Source: Flexivirga aerilata
GTDB lineage: Bacteria > Actinomycetota > Actinomycetes > Actinomycetales > Dermatophilaceae
Reading direction: 5' to 3'
DNA: 64,000 nucleotides
Assembly (NCBI RefSeq): GCF_013002715.1
Contig: NZ_JABENB010000001.1
Coordinates: 930,001 to 994,000, forward strand
Numbering within the stretch: position 1 is the first letter of the stretch; each line of letters opens with the position of its first letter. Shown here one piece after another: positions 42,435 to 50,063 of this stretch. The notes beneath the pieces are model-generated. The model had not been told where the DNA came from. It saw nothing but the letters and a program-made list of their open reading frames with translations, and searched no databases. The translations under genes and the position numbers were made by a program.

Positions 42435-43265
42435 TCAGCCGCGGTAGGCCCAGGTGCTCAGGTTCGAGATCTGGACCATCGCTGTCGCTCCGGGCGCTCG
42501 CTTGGCCGGCTTGTAGGGCGGTTCGCCGGTCTGCACGACCCACCGCATCGGCTGGTTCGGGATGTTGGTGGAGGTGCTGAACACGATGCGGCCGTTGAAG
42601 CCGTATCGCACCGACGTGGGTGTCCACTCGAGCACGTAGTCGTTCCAGTCCGCCCACGAGCCGGTGCCGTCGATGACGTATTCCGTGGGCGCCCGCCCGC
42701 CGGCGGGGTGGTAGAACCCCTTGACCTGTTCGCTCAGATCGCTCTCGGGCCAGTCGATCTCGCCCGATCGCGGCCACGACGCGTCGTCGACCGGCCAGAG
42801 CAGGCAGACGCAGTTCCAGCCGGGGCTGGTGGTCAGGCCACGCATCCGCCAGGCCCACCGGCCGTAGGTGCTGGAGCCGGTCGTGCCGACCGCGCCCGAG
42901 ACGGGCTCGCCGGTGGTCGCGTCGGTGAAGCAGCGGATGGTCAGGGCGCCGGAGTCGACGCTGACGGAGCGGGACGGTGCGTAGATGCCGACGCCATTGG
43001 TGGCCCGCCAGCCGTCCGGGTAGGCGATCAGCCGTTCGGCGTAGGGCGCCGTCTCGGCCGACACCAGTCGGCCGGCGGGGTTGGGGCGGAACGTGCCACG
43101 CGCGACGTTGTGCGTGAAGTCCTCGGTCCACAGCGGCACCCACGGGGATCGGGCTGCCGTCCACGGGCGGATGCCGGCAACGGCGGCGCCGGGGGACAGG
43201 AGTGCTCCGGCGGTGCCGAGACCGGCAAGGGTGAGCGCTGTGCGTCGGTTGGGGTAAGGCCTCAT
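42435..43265 (-). CDS. Secreted GH16-family glycoside hydrolase
   Basis: 276 residues. A Tat-like signal (NRRTALTLAGLGTAGALL, cleavage around GAAVAG) is followed by the laminarinase/licheninase fold: WRATNGVGIYAPSRSVSVDS, YGRWAWRMRGL, WPRSGEIDWPESDLSEQVKG. The catalytic E-x-D-x-x-E reads EIDWPE. ATG 43265 has AGGAA at 8 nt. It probably cuts a beta-glucan or related glycan, perhaps the exopolysaccharide made by the surrounding cluster. Confidence 0.9.
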   Translation of the reverse strand: MRPYPNRRTALTLAGLGTAGALLSPGAAVAGIRPWTAARSPWVPLWTEDFTHNVARGTFRPNPAGRLVSAETAPYAERLIAYPDGWRATNGVGIYAPSRSVSVDSGALTIRCFTDATTGEPVSGAVGTTGSSTYGRWAWRMRGLTTSPGWNCVCLLWPVDDASWPRSGEIDWPESDLSEQVKGFYHPAGGRAPTEYVIDGTGSWADWNDYVLEWTPTSVRYGFNGRIVFSTSTNIPNQPMRWVVQTGEPPYKPAKRAPGATAMVQISNLSTWAYRG

Positions 43266-43322
43266 TGCGGGGTTCCTCGGGGATAGGGATTGCATGCGGG
43301 CGCTATCTTGACAGCTGACAGG

Positions 43323-44753
43323 TTACCCCGCATCGGCCCGGCGTGGGCCGGACCGGACCAGTCGGATCCGCTCCCCGAGGTATGCCGCAGGTCCGCCGGC
43401 CATCGATCGTCGTTCGATGCGCTCCATCCCCGCCGTGTCCCGAATCGTGTCGTGCGCCGTGTCCTGAGCCGTGTCGTAAGTCGTGTTTTGCGTTAGGTCT
43501 TGCGTCGCGACCCGCGTGGTCGCCTGCGCACCGCCCGCGGTCGCGTCGACGGCCAGCGCCCTGGGGCGCCGCGCGTCCGGTTCGCGGGTGCCGAGCGGCC
43601 TGCCCGAGCGCAGTTTCGGGCGGTCCGGGTTGCGGTGCAGGCTCGCCAGGCCGCGGCGCAGATCACCCGGCGACAGGGCGAGCTTGGTGAGCCAGCCGGT
43701 CAGGCCGCGGCCGTAACCGGTCATCTGGGCCCGGAGTTCGGGTGCGGTGTCGCGATGCCGGTGCCAGATGATCGCCCCTGGCTCGTAACGCAGCACGTGG
43801 CCCCGGGCGACGAGCCGGTAGAACACGTCGATGTCCTCGCCGCCGAGGCAGCGGGTGCCGGCACCCAGCGCCCGGTCGAAGCCGCCGATGTCCAGCATCG
43901 CCGACCGGTGGGCGGCGAAGTTGGCGCCGGTGCCGTAGGCCCCGACCTGGAACGGGAAGAGCGGCACGCCGTGCGGTGGCCGGTCCCGATCGAACACGCG
44001 CGGCTCGAAGGTCTTGCTCCAGGTCACCCGGTCGTCGAACCACGCCTGGGTGCGGCTGCGCAACTCGGCGGCCGGGACCAGGCCGCTGATCGCACCGACC
44101 GGCCGTCCGTCGTCGGTGTCCGCCGTCGCGTCGGCGAGGGCCGACAGCCAGTGCCGGTCGACCACCACGTCGTCGTCGACGAAGGCGATCCAGTCGTGCC
44201 GTGCCTGCGCGATCCCGAGGTTGCGGGCCGCGGAGACGCCTGGCCGTGGCTCCACGATGCGCCGGATGCGGGCGTCACCGATGGCCTCGACGGTGTCGGC
44301 GGTCGCGGTCGTCACCGGGGCGTTGTCGACCACCACGATCTCGAAATCGGGGTAGTCCAGTCGCAGCAGCGACCGCAGCGCGACGTCGAGGGCCGCGGCC
44401 CGCTCCCGGGTGCACAGCACGACGCTGAACGGCGGTCGCGGCGGCGGCGCAGCGGTATGACGGGCGGCCGCCGGAGGGAGGGCCCGCACCTGCTCGTCCA
44501 GCGAGGCGACGTCGAGCGTGCCCTCGGGGCCGATGTCGGCCGCGACGAATCCGCGAGGTCTGCCGTCGTCGACGACGAGGAGCCGGGCGCGGGCGTAACC
44601 GTCGGCGCCGGTGAGCCGGATCGTCCCGTGCGGACGGGACGTGTCGGCGTCCTCAGTGGAGACGTCGAGCGCCCCCACCCACGAGGCACCCGGCCAGGTG
44701 ACGGCGGCAGTGGACGGGAACATTGGTCCGCGCACGGAATACCCATGAGTCAT
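43323..44753 (-). CDS. GT2-family glycosyltransferase with N-terminal extension and repetitive tail
   Basis: About 476 residues. A 100-residue N-terminal region (TWPGASWVGALDVS, LLVVDDGRPRGFVAADIG) precedes the GT-A domain: FSVVLCTRERAAALDVALRS, FEIVVVDNAPVTTATADTVE, RPGVSAARNLGIAQARHDWI, AFVDDDVVVDRHWLSALADA (DDD). GTRCLGGEDIDVFYRLVA is the acceptor/catalytic loop. The tail has D-T-A-x repeats (see separate repeat). ATG 44753 is used; ATG 44723 is also possible. Divergent from the flippase gene. Confidence 0.82.
   Translation of the reverse strand: MTHGYSVRGPMFPSTAAVTWPGASWVGALDVSTEDADTSRPHGTIRLTGADGYARARLLVVDDGRPRGFVAADIGPEGTLDVASLDEQVRALPPAAARHTAAPPPRPPFSVVLCTRERAAALDVALRSLLRLDYPDFEIVVVDNAPVTTATADTVEAIGDARIRRIVEPRPGVSAARNLGIAQARHDWIAFVDDDVVVDRHWLSALADATADTDDGRPVGAISGLVPAAELRSRTQAWFDDRVTWSKTFEPRVFDRDRPPHGVPLFPFQVGAYGTGANFAAHRSAMLDIGGFDRALGAGTRCLGGEDIDVFYRLVARGHVLRYEPGAIIWHRHRDTAPELRAQMTGYGRGLTGWLTKLALSPGDLRRGLASLHRNPDRPKLRSGRPLGTREPDARRPRALAVDATAGGAQATTRVATQDLTQNTTYDTAQDTAHDTIRDTAGMERIERRSMAGGPAAYLGERIRLVRSGPRRADAG
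43435..43506 (-). repeat. 12-bp tandem repeat encoding a D-T-[AI]-x tail
   Basis: About five to six degenerate copies of a 12-bp unit (GTGTCxxGxxxC on the plus strand) encode DTAQ DTAH DTIR DTAG near the C-terminus of the glycosyltransferase. Hydrophilic tails of this type are prone to length variation by slippage. Confidence 0.65.
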
Positions 44754-44805
44754 CGCGCCGATCATAGAATGGACGGGTGTCAAGCATCGTGTGCGCGGGT
44801 CGAAA

Positions 44806-46275
44806 ATGACGACCGAACTGCCGGAGCAGGGGACCGGTCCCAGCCTGTTCGGCCGCGGCATGATCTATGTGCTGGTCTGGTCGATGCAGTTGCTTGCTGC
44901 CACGGTGGTGTCGCCGATCGTGGCGCACGCGCTGTCGATGGAGGAGTTCGGGCGGGTCGCGGCCGCTCTCGCGCTCTACCAGCTGCTCGTGCTGATCTCG
45001 GTGTTCGGGATCGACCAGGCGCTGGAGATTCGTCGCGTCGAGGACGCCGGCGACGACCGGCCGGCGCGGGGTCTGCTCACCACCGGTGTGGTTTTCGCGT
45101 TCGCGCTCGCCGGCATACTCGCGCTCACGGCCCGCTGGTGGGCGCCGGTCCTCGGGTTCGATCGCGACCTGACGCTGGTGCTGGTCGCGCTGGCCTGGGT
45201 CGCGCCCGGGTCATCGGTGCTGCTCGTGCTCGGCATCCTGCAGGCCGAGGACCGGCTGCGCCGGTTTGCCACGGTGAGCTTCGTCTCCACGGTCGGCAGC
45301 CAGCTGTGCGGACTGTTGCTGATCTTCCTGGTGCGTCGTGACGCGACGACGTATGTCGCGGGCGGCGTGATCGGCCAGTCCCTCGCCCTGCTCGGCGGTC
45401 TGCTGTGGGTGGGTCCCCGGCTGCAGGGTGCCTTCGACCCCCACGTGACGCGGCAGGCGCTGCGGCTCGGGCTGCCCCTGGTGTTGACCAGTCTCGCCGA
45501 ATACATCCTCACCACGGCGGACCGGCTGGTCGTGCAGCGCTGGTTCGGGTCGGCGCAGGTGGCGCAATATCAAGTGGGTTTCGTGGTCGGCAACGCGGTG
45601 ACCCTGATGCTGATCTTCACCAACCGGGCGTGGCTGCCGAGGCTCAAGGCGATCACCGACCCGGAGGTGCGGTGGCAACTCATCGCGTCCTCGCGCGACG
45701 GCGTCTACTGGCTGCTCGGCTGGGCGCTGCTCGGTGTCACGGTCGCGGCGCCGGGGCTGCTGCGGGTGTGGGTGCCGGACACCTACGACCGCCCCGCGCT
45801 CACCCGCATCATCTTCGTCGTGGGCCTCTGCGCGATCCCGGTCGCGGCGATGGGCGCGTCCCAGCGGATGCTGGTGACGATGCGCTGGTCCCGCCCGCTG
45901 GCGGCGTCGGCCGTCGTCGCCGTGGTGGCGAAGCTGATCGCGCTCGCGGTGCTGCTCGCGACCGTCGGGTTGCTGGGTGCGGCGATCAGCACCCTCGTCG
46001 CGCTGGCCGTGCAGGCGATCTATCTGCGACGTGCCGTGGTCCGCAGACACCCGGCGATCCCGTCACAGCCGAGTTGCCTTGTGTTCCTGGGTGTCTCGGC
46101 CGTGCTGGCCGCGGCTTCCCTGACGCTGCCGGTGACCACGACCTGGGACGTCGTCCGGGTCGCCTTCGCGATGCTCTGCCTCGTGCCGTTCGCGGCCGCC
46201 CTCCGCCGCCTGCAGCGTGCCGAGCCGCCGGTCAGTGTGACGGCGGCCCGGACGGCCACCGATCGCCCGGTGTGA
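44806..46275 (+). CDS. Wzx/PST-type oligosaccharide flippase
   Basis: 489 residues with 12-14 hydrophobic segments and a MATE-like arrangement. MIYVLVWSMQLLAATVVSPI, ARGLLTTGVVFAFALAGILA, YVAGGVIGQSLALLGGLLWV, YILTTADRLVVQRWFGSAQV (conserved after helix 7), VWVPDTYDRPALTRIIFVVG. ATG 44806 is used; GTG 44791 is in frame. A hexamer TAGAAT at 44765-44770 may be a -10 site. It should move lipid-linked units across the membrane. Overlaps the convergent glycosyltransferase by 44 bp. Confidence 0.85.
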   Translation: MTTELPEQGTGPSLFGRGMIYVLVWSMQLLAATVVSPIVAHALSMEEFGRVAAALALYQLLVLISVFGIDQALEIRRVEDAGDDRPARGLLTTGVVFAFALAGILALTARWWAPVLGFDRDLTLVLVALAWVAPGSSVLLVLGILQAEDRLRRFATVSFVSTVGSQLCGLLLIFLVRRDATTYVAGGVIGQSLALLGGLLWVGPRLQGAFDPHVTRQALRLGLPLVLTSLAEYILTTADRLVVQRWFGSAQVAQYQVGFVVGNAVTLMLIFTNRAWLPRLKAITDPEVRWQLIASSRDGVYWLLGWALLGVTVAAPGLLRVWVPDTYDRPALTRIIFVVGLCAIPVAAMGASQRMLVTMRWSRPLAASAVVAVVAKLIALAVLLATVGLLGAAISTLVALAVQAIYLRRAVVRRHPAIPSQPSCLVFLGVSAVLAAASLTLPVTTTWDVVRVAFAMLCLVPFAAALRRLQRAEPPVSVTAARTATDRPV

Positions 46276-47080
46276 TCGACCGTTGCCGCAGCGGCCACGC
46301 CTCCCACGTCGCCCGGCGTATGACGGCGCCGGCCGCACGCTCGCGCAGGGGCACCTGCCACCCGGTCGCGACGCGGCGGCTGAAGCCGACGTACTCGGCA
46401 TACTGATCCTTGGAATGCGCTGTCGAATAGGCGGATTCGCTGGTTCGGAACGCCGCGAGCTCATCGGGCTGACCGAAGAGGTCGCCGCGCCGGAGCAGCC
46501 GCAGCCACAGGTCGACGTCCATCGGGTGCACGCGGCTGCCGTCCCAGCCGCCGACCGCGTCGTAGTCGGCGCGGCGGAACATCACCCCGCACGGCTCGCC
46601 GATCGGATTGATGCCACCACGTCGCACGATCGTGCGCGCCACCCGCCCGCCGGGATGCACGCCGAGGAGGCCGCGTAGTCCCATGTGCCGCAACAGGATG
46701 CGGCTCTGACTGTCGATGAGTGCCCGGCGCGCGGCCACCACCGACACCTCGGGCCGGGCGGAAAGCACGGCCGCCTGCCGCCGGATCGCCCCGTGCGCGA
46801 TGAGGTCGTCGGCGCAGACCAGCTTCACGTAGTCGCCCGTCGTCGCCTCCACGGCCAGCCGCCAGTTGGTCGGCAGGTCCACGGTCTCCGCCGCAGTGAT
46901 CACGCGAAGGCGCGGGTCGTCATGGGCCGCGAGCACCTGCGCGGTCTCGTCGGTGCTGGCGTTGTCGCGCACCACGACCTCGAGATCGTCGGCGTCCTGC
47001 GCGAGCACCGACCGCAGCGTTTCGTCCAGAAAACGGCCGCCCTGATAGGTCGGTATGCAGACCGACACCCTCACCCCCAT
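46232..47080 (-). CDS. GT2-family glycosyltransferase
   Basis: 282 residues. VRVSVCIPTYQGGRFLDETL, LEVVVRDNASTDETAQVLAA, WRLAVEATTGDYVKLVCADD (ADD motif), RPEVSVVAARRALIDSQS, GEPCGVMFRRADYDAVGGWD, VHPMDVDLWLRLLRRGDLFG. Complete GT-A core. Last in the run of polysaccharide genes. Antiparallel overlap of 44 bp with the flippase gene end. Preceded on the same strand by a small zinc-ribbon gene. Confidence 0.85.
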   Translation of the reverse strand: MGVRVSVCIPTYQGGRFLDETLRSVLAQDADDLEVVVRDNASTDETAQVLAAHDDPRLRVITAAETVDLPTNWRLAVEATTGDYVKLVCADDLIAHGAIRRQAAVLSARPEVSVVAARRALIDSQSRILLRHMGLRGLLGVHPGGRVARTIVRRGGINPIGEPCGVMFRRADYDAVGGWDGSRVHPMDVDLWLRLLRRGDLFGQPDELAAFRTSESAYSTAHSKDQYAEYVGFSRRVATGWQVPLRERAAGAVIRRATWEAWPLRQRSITPGDRWPSGPPSH

Positions 47081-47102
47081 GGGAGGAGGTTATCCAGCCG
47101 GG

Positions 47103-47270
47103 TCAGGCGCGCGCGACGAGGCGTCGGACTCGCTGCAGCACCGAGCCTCCCGCGGTCGGCCGGTAACGCCCGCACCCGCAGGTCTGACGGAACGCGCAGT
47201 CCGTGCCGGCCCGGAGATGCTGGTGAGCCTGGTGGGGATGGCCGCAGACGCACGGTGCTGGCGGCGGCAT
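47103..47270 (-). CDS. 55-residue Cys/His-rich zinc-ribbon-like protein
   Basis: 55 residues from ATG 47270, below the usual ORF-length cut-off. MPPPAPCVCGHPHQAH, then HLRAGTDCAFRQTCGCGRYR and QRVRRLVARA. The metal pattern C-x-C-x-H-x4-H-x-H ... G-T-D-C ... C-x-C-x-R-Y-R resembles small zinc-binding proteins seen in many actinobacteria. GAGGAG lies about 10 nt upstream. Its stop is 22 bp before the glycosyltransferase at 47080, so they may be cotranscribed. Role unknown. Confidence 0.7.
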   Translation of the reverse strand: MPPPAPCVCGHPHQAHQHLRAGTDCAFRQTCGCGRYRPTAGGSVLQRVRRLVARA

Positions 47271-47385
47271 CCTGCTCGGTGCTCCTCGGACGGTGGCGGC
47301 GGGTGGTCGGCAGCATCATGGCAGACCCGGCACCGGCGATGTCGGCGGCGCTGCGGACAACTGCGCGCGAGCTAGTCTGACCGGC

Positions 47386-47847
47386 ATGCCACGCCGTATC
47401 GCGACCGTAGACCGCGTCGACCGCGACGCACTCGTCGACTTCGTGCGCACCCGCCACCGGGCCACGCTCGTGACGCACAAGCGGAACGGGTCGCCGCAGC
47501 TGTCGCTGGTCACCTGCGGCGTGGGCCCGGACGACCGGGTGCTGATCTCGACCTACCCGCAGCGGGCCAAGGTGGCCAACATCCGGCGGGACCCGCGCGT
47601 CTCGCTGCTGATCCAGTCCGACGACTGGGACGACGCCTACGTGCAACTGGACGGCGACGCCGAGGTGATCGACCTGCCCGGCGCGGTCGAGCCGCTGGTC
47701 GACTACTTCCGCAGCATCTCCGGCGAGCACCCCGACTGGGACGAATATCGCGAGGCGATGCGCACGCAGGGCAAGTCGCTGATCGCGGTGACCATCACCG
47801 GATGGGGGCCGATCGCCACCGGGGGCTTCCCGCCCGAGCACGCCTGA
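47386..47847 (+). CDS. PPOX-class F420-dependent oxidoreductase
   Basis: 153 residues. The split-beta-barrel pattern is VDFVRTRHRATLVTHKRNGS, PQLSLVTCGVGPDDRVLIST, RAKVANIRRDPRVSLLIQSD, then YVQLDGDAEVIDLPGAVEPL and VTITGWGPIATGGF. Actinobacterial members of this group bind F420 or flavin and reduce small substrates; F420 itself is not shown by the sequence. TAGTCT lies 7 nt before ATG, suggesting a leaderless transcript. Confidence 0.85.
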   Translation: MPRRIATVDRVDRDALVDFVRTRHRATLVTHKRNGSPQLSLVTCGVGPDDRVLISTYPQRAKVANIRRDPRVSLLIQSDDWDDAYVQLDGDAEVIDLPGAVEPLVDYFRSISGEHPDWDEYREAMRTQGKSLIAVTITGWGPIATGGFPPEHA

Positions 47848-47910
47848 AGCCGCGGAGCGCAGGTTAGCGGCGGGTTCTCGACAACGCGGAGTACGTGCAG
47901 GTTCGCGCCC

Positions 47911-47916
47911 TACACT
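47911..47916 (+). promoter_or_regulatory. -10 element TACACT of a leaderless promoter
   Basis: TACACT is followed by 7 nt and then the ATG (47924), the spacing expected for a leaderless actinobacterial mRNA. No clear -35 is present. Confidence 0.5.
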
Positions 47917-47923
47917 TGTTCGT

Positions 47924-48619
47924 ATGCTCCCTTCCGACATGCAGCGACCGGTTCGCGTCGCCCTGCGCAACGACTACGAACTCGTGGTCGTCGGGCTCGC
48001 GGCACTCCTGCAGCCGCATGCCGACCGCGTCGAGGTCATCGAGGCGATGGCCACCGTCGACGGCGACGCCTCCGTCGACATCACGCTCTACGACACCTTC
48101 TCCCAGACCCAGGTCGACGGCAGCGACGTCGACGAGCTGCTCGCCGACCCGGCGTGCGGCAAGGCCGTCATCTACACCTGGAACACCGACCCCCGGCTGA
48201 TCGACATCGCGGTGCAGAAGGGCGTGCACGGCTATCTGCCCAAGAGCCTCAGCGGCAAGCTGCTCGCCGACGCGTTGGTCGACGTGGCACGCGGACAGGT
48301 CGTGGTGATGACCAACAACCCGCGCGTGCCGCTCGCGAGCGAGCAGGACGAGATGGAGCAGTACGGGTCTTGGCCGGGTCAGGCCTACGGGCTGACCGCG
48401 CGCGAGGCCGAGGTGATCGCGTTGATCACCCAGGGGCTGCGCAACCAGGAGATCGCGGACCAGGCTGCGATCTCGATCAATTCGGTCAAGACGCACATCC
48501 GCGCCGCCTACCGCAAGATGGGCGTCAGCTCCCGCTCGCAGGCGGTGCTCTGGGGTGTCGAGCACGGGATGCTGCCGGACGCGGTGCGGCTGTCGAAGCC
48601 GGCGCTGCAGCGCCGCTGA
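47924..48619 (+). CDS. Orphan NarL/FixJ-type response regulator
   Basis: 231 residues. The N-terminal receiver domain has VRVALRNDYELVVVGLAALL, a divergent phosphoacceptor region VDITLYDTFSQTQ and the terminal KGVHGYLPKSLSG. The C-terminal LuxR-type HTH is YGLTAREAEVIALITQGLRN, QEIADQAAISINSVKTHIRA, AYRKMGVSSRSQAVLW. No histidine kinase gene is adjacent. The promoter gives a leaderless transcript. Upstream of an FAD oxidoreductase on the same strand with a 12-bp gap. Confidence 0.85.
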   Translation: MLPSDMQRPVRVALRNDYELVVVGLAALLQPHADRVEVIEAMATVDGDASVDITLYDTFSQTQVDGSDVDELLADPACGKAVIYTWNTDPRLIDIAVQKGVHGYLPKSLSGKLLADALVDVARGQVVVMTNNPRVPLASEQDEMEQYGSWPGQAYGLTAREAEVIALITQGLRNQEIADQAAISINSVKTHIRAAYRKMGVSSRSQAVLWGVEHGMLPDAVRLSKPALQRR

Positions 48620-48630
48620 AGCGACCCGCC

Positions 48631-49998
48631 TTGCGCAACGGCGGGGTCTCCCACTGGTGGCATCAGCTGGGCGGTCCCGGGCCTCGCCGGCCCTCGCTGC
48701 CCGGCGATCGTGACGTCGACGTCTGCATCGTCGGCGCCGGTTACACCGGTCTCTGGACGGCGTTCTACCTCAAGCAGCTCCGGCCCTCGCTCACCGTCGT
48801 GGTCCTGGAGCGCGAGTTCGCCGGGTATGGCGCGTCCGGCCGCAACGGCGGCTGGCTCACCGCGGCCCTGCCCGGGTCGGCCGCGGTGCTCGGCCGCGGC
48901 CCCGGCGGGCCGTCGGCGGTCACCTGCCTCGCCGCGCACCTGCGGCAGCAGGTCGACGAGGTGATCGCGGTGTGCCGGGCCCACGGCGTCGATGCCGACA
49001 TCGTCAAGGGTGGCGAGTTGCGCGTGGCGACGGGCCCTGCCCAGTTGCAGCGGCTGCGCAGTGACTGGTCCGGCCGCGCGCCGGACGACGCGGACCAGTG
49101 GCTCGATGCGGACGAGCTCGCCGCCCGGGTGCGCATCGCGGGCGGGTCTGGGGCGATCTGGTCGCCGCACTGCGCGCGGCTGCACCCGGCGAAACTGGTG
49201 CGTGGCCTGGCGGCGCTGGTGCAACGGCAGGGGGTTTCGGTCTTCGAGACCACCCCGGCGACGTCGATCGCGCCGGGATCGGTGGTCACGCCATACGGGA
49301 CGGTGCGGGCGGGGACGGTGCTGCGCTGCACGGAGGGGTTCACCGCCGAGGTGCCGGGGCAGCGGCGTGCGTGGGTGCCGATGAACTCCTCGATGATCGT
49401 GACCGCACCGCTGCCGGACCGGGCGTGGCGCGAGATCGGCTGGGACGGCGCCGAGGTGATCGGGGACGAGGCGCACGTCTACATGTATGCCCAGCGCACC
49501 GCCGACGGCCGCATCGCGATCGGCGGCCGCGGCGTGCCCTACCGCTTCGGCTCCCGCATCCGCGGCGACGGCGCGACGGCCGCTCGCACCGTGGACGAGC
49601 TCACCGCGACGTTGCACCGGCTCTGGCCGACGACCCGGGATGTCGCGGTCGAGCACGCCTGGTCCGGGGTGCTCGGCGTGCCACGCGACTGGTCGGCGAC
49701 CGTCTCCTTCGACCCGCGCACCCGCACGGGTTTCGCCGGCGGGTATGTCGGTCACGGCGTCGTCTCCTCGGCCCTCGCCGGGCGCACGCTCGCCGACCTC
49801 GCCACCGGACGGGACACCGAGCGCACCGCGCTGCCGTGGGTGGACCGGCGGGTGCGGCAGTGGGAGCCGGAACCGTTGCGGTGGCTGGGGATTCGCGGGC
49901 TGTATGCGGCATACCGGCTCGCCGACCGCATCGAGGCGCGCAACGGCCGCACCAGCGTCGTCGCGCGCGCTGCCGACGTCATCTCCCGCAAACCGTGA
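48631..49998 (+). CDS. FAD-dependent oxidoreductase (DAO/PuuB-like)
   Basis: 455 residues from TTG 48631 (no better start was seen). Rossmann fingerprint VDVCIVGAGYTGLWTAFYL, VVVLEREFAGYGASGRNGGW, RVATGPAQLQRLRSDW, and FAD-binding YMYAQRTADGRIAIGGRGVP with GFAGGYVGHGVVSSALAGRT. It looks like the gamma-glutamylputrescine/amine-oxidising subgroup. Its stop lies in a long hairpin terminator. It may be coexpressed with the LuxR gene. Confidence 0.83.
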   Translation: MRNGGVSHWWHQLGGPGPRRPSLPGDRDVDVCIVGAGYTGLWTAFYLKQLRPSLTVVVLEREFAGYGASGRNGGWLTAALPGSAAVLGRGPGGPSAVTCLAAHLRQQVDEVIAVCRAHGVDADIVKGGELRVATGPAQLQRLRSDWSGRAPDDADQWLDADELAARVRIAGGSGAIWSPHCARLHPAKLVRGLAALVQRQGVSVFETTPATSIAPGSVVTPYGTVRAGTVLRCTEGFTAEVPGQRRAWVPMNSSMIVTAPLPDRAWREIGWDGAEVIGDEAHVYMYAQRTADGRIAIGGRGVPYRFGSRIRGDGATAARTVDELTATLHRLWPTTRDVAVEHAWSGVLGVPRDWSATVSFDPRTRTGFAGGYVGHGVVSSALAGRTLADLATGRDTERTALPWVDRRVRQWEPEPLRWLGIRGLYAAYRLADRIEARNGRTSVVARAADVISRKP

Positions 49999-50039
49999 TC
50001 GGGGTGAGGCGAGCCCGGCGGCTCGGCCTCACCCCGATC
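49997..50039. terminator. Bidirectional hairpin terminator including the upstream stop codon
   Basis: Arms GATCGGGGTGAGGC (49997-50010) and GCCTCACCCCGATC (50026-50039) are exact complements, with GAGCC/GGCTC extending the stem after a one-base bulge. It lies between convergent genes (FAD oxidoreductase, MFS transporter). Confidence 0.78.
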
Positions 50040-50063
50040 GGTGCGGTGTCTTCTCGGCGTGCG

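Noticed and set aside
38141..44791. Long minus-strand frames antisense to the glycosyltransferases (for example 40767-42416)
   Set aside because: Low-complexity Arg/Gly/His-rich translations typical of antisense high-GC frames; the plus-strand proteins have clear family patterns.
47071..47970. Long minus-strand frame of 299 residues opposite PPOX
   Set aside because: It is Arg/Val/Gly-rich and antisense to a good PPOX gene; only the small 47103-47270 frame in a different register shows a real protein pattern.
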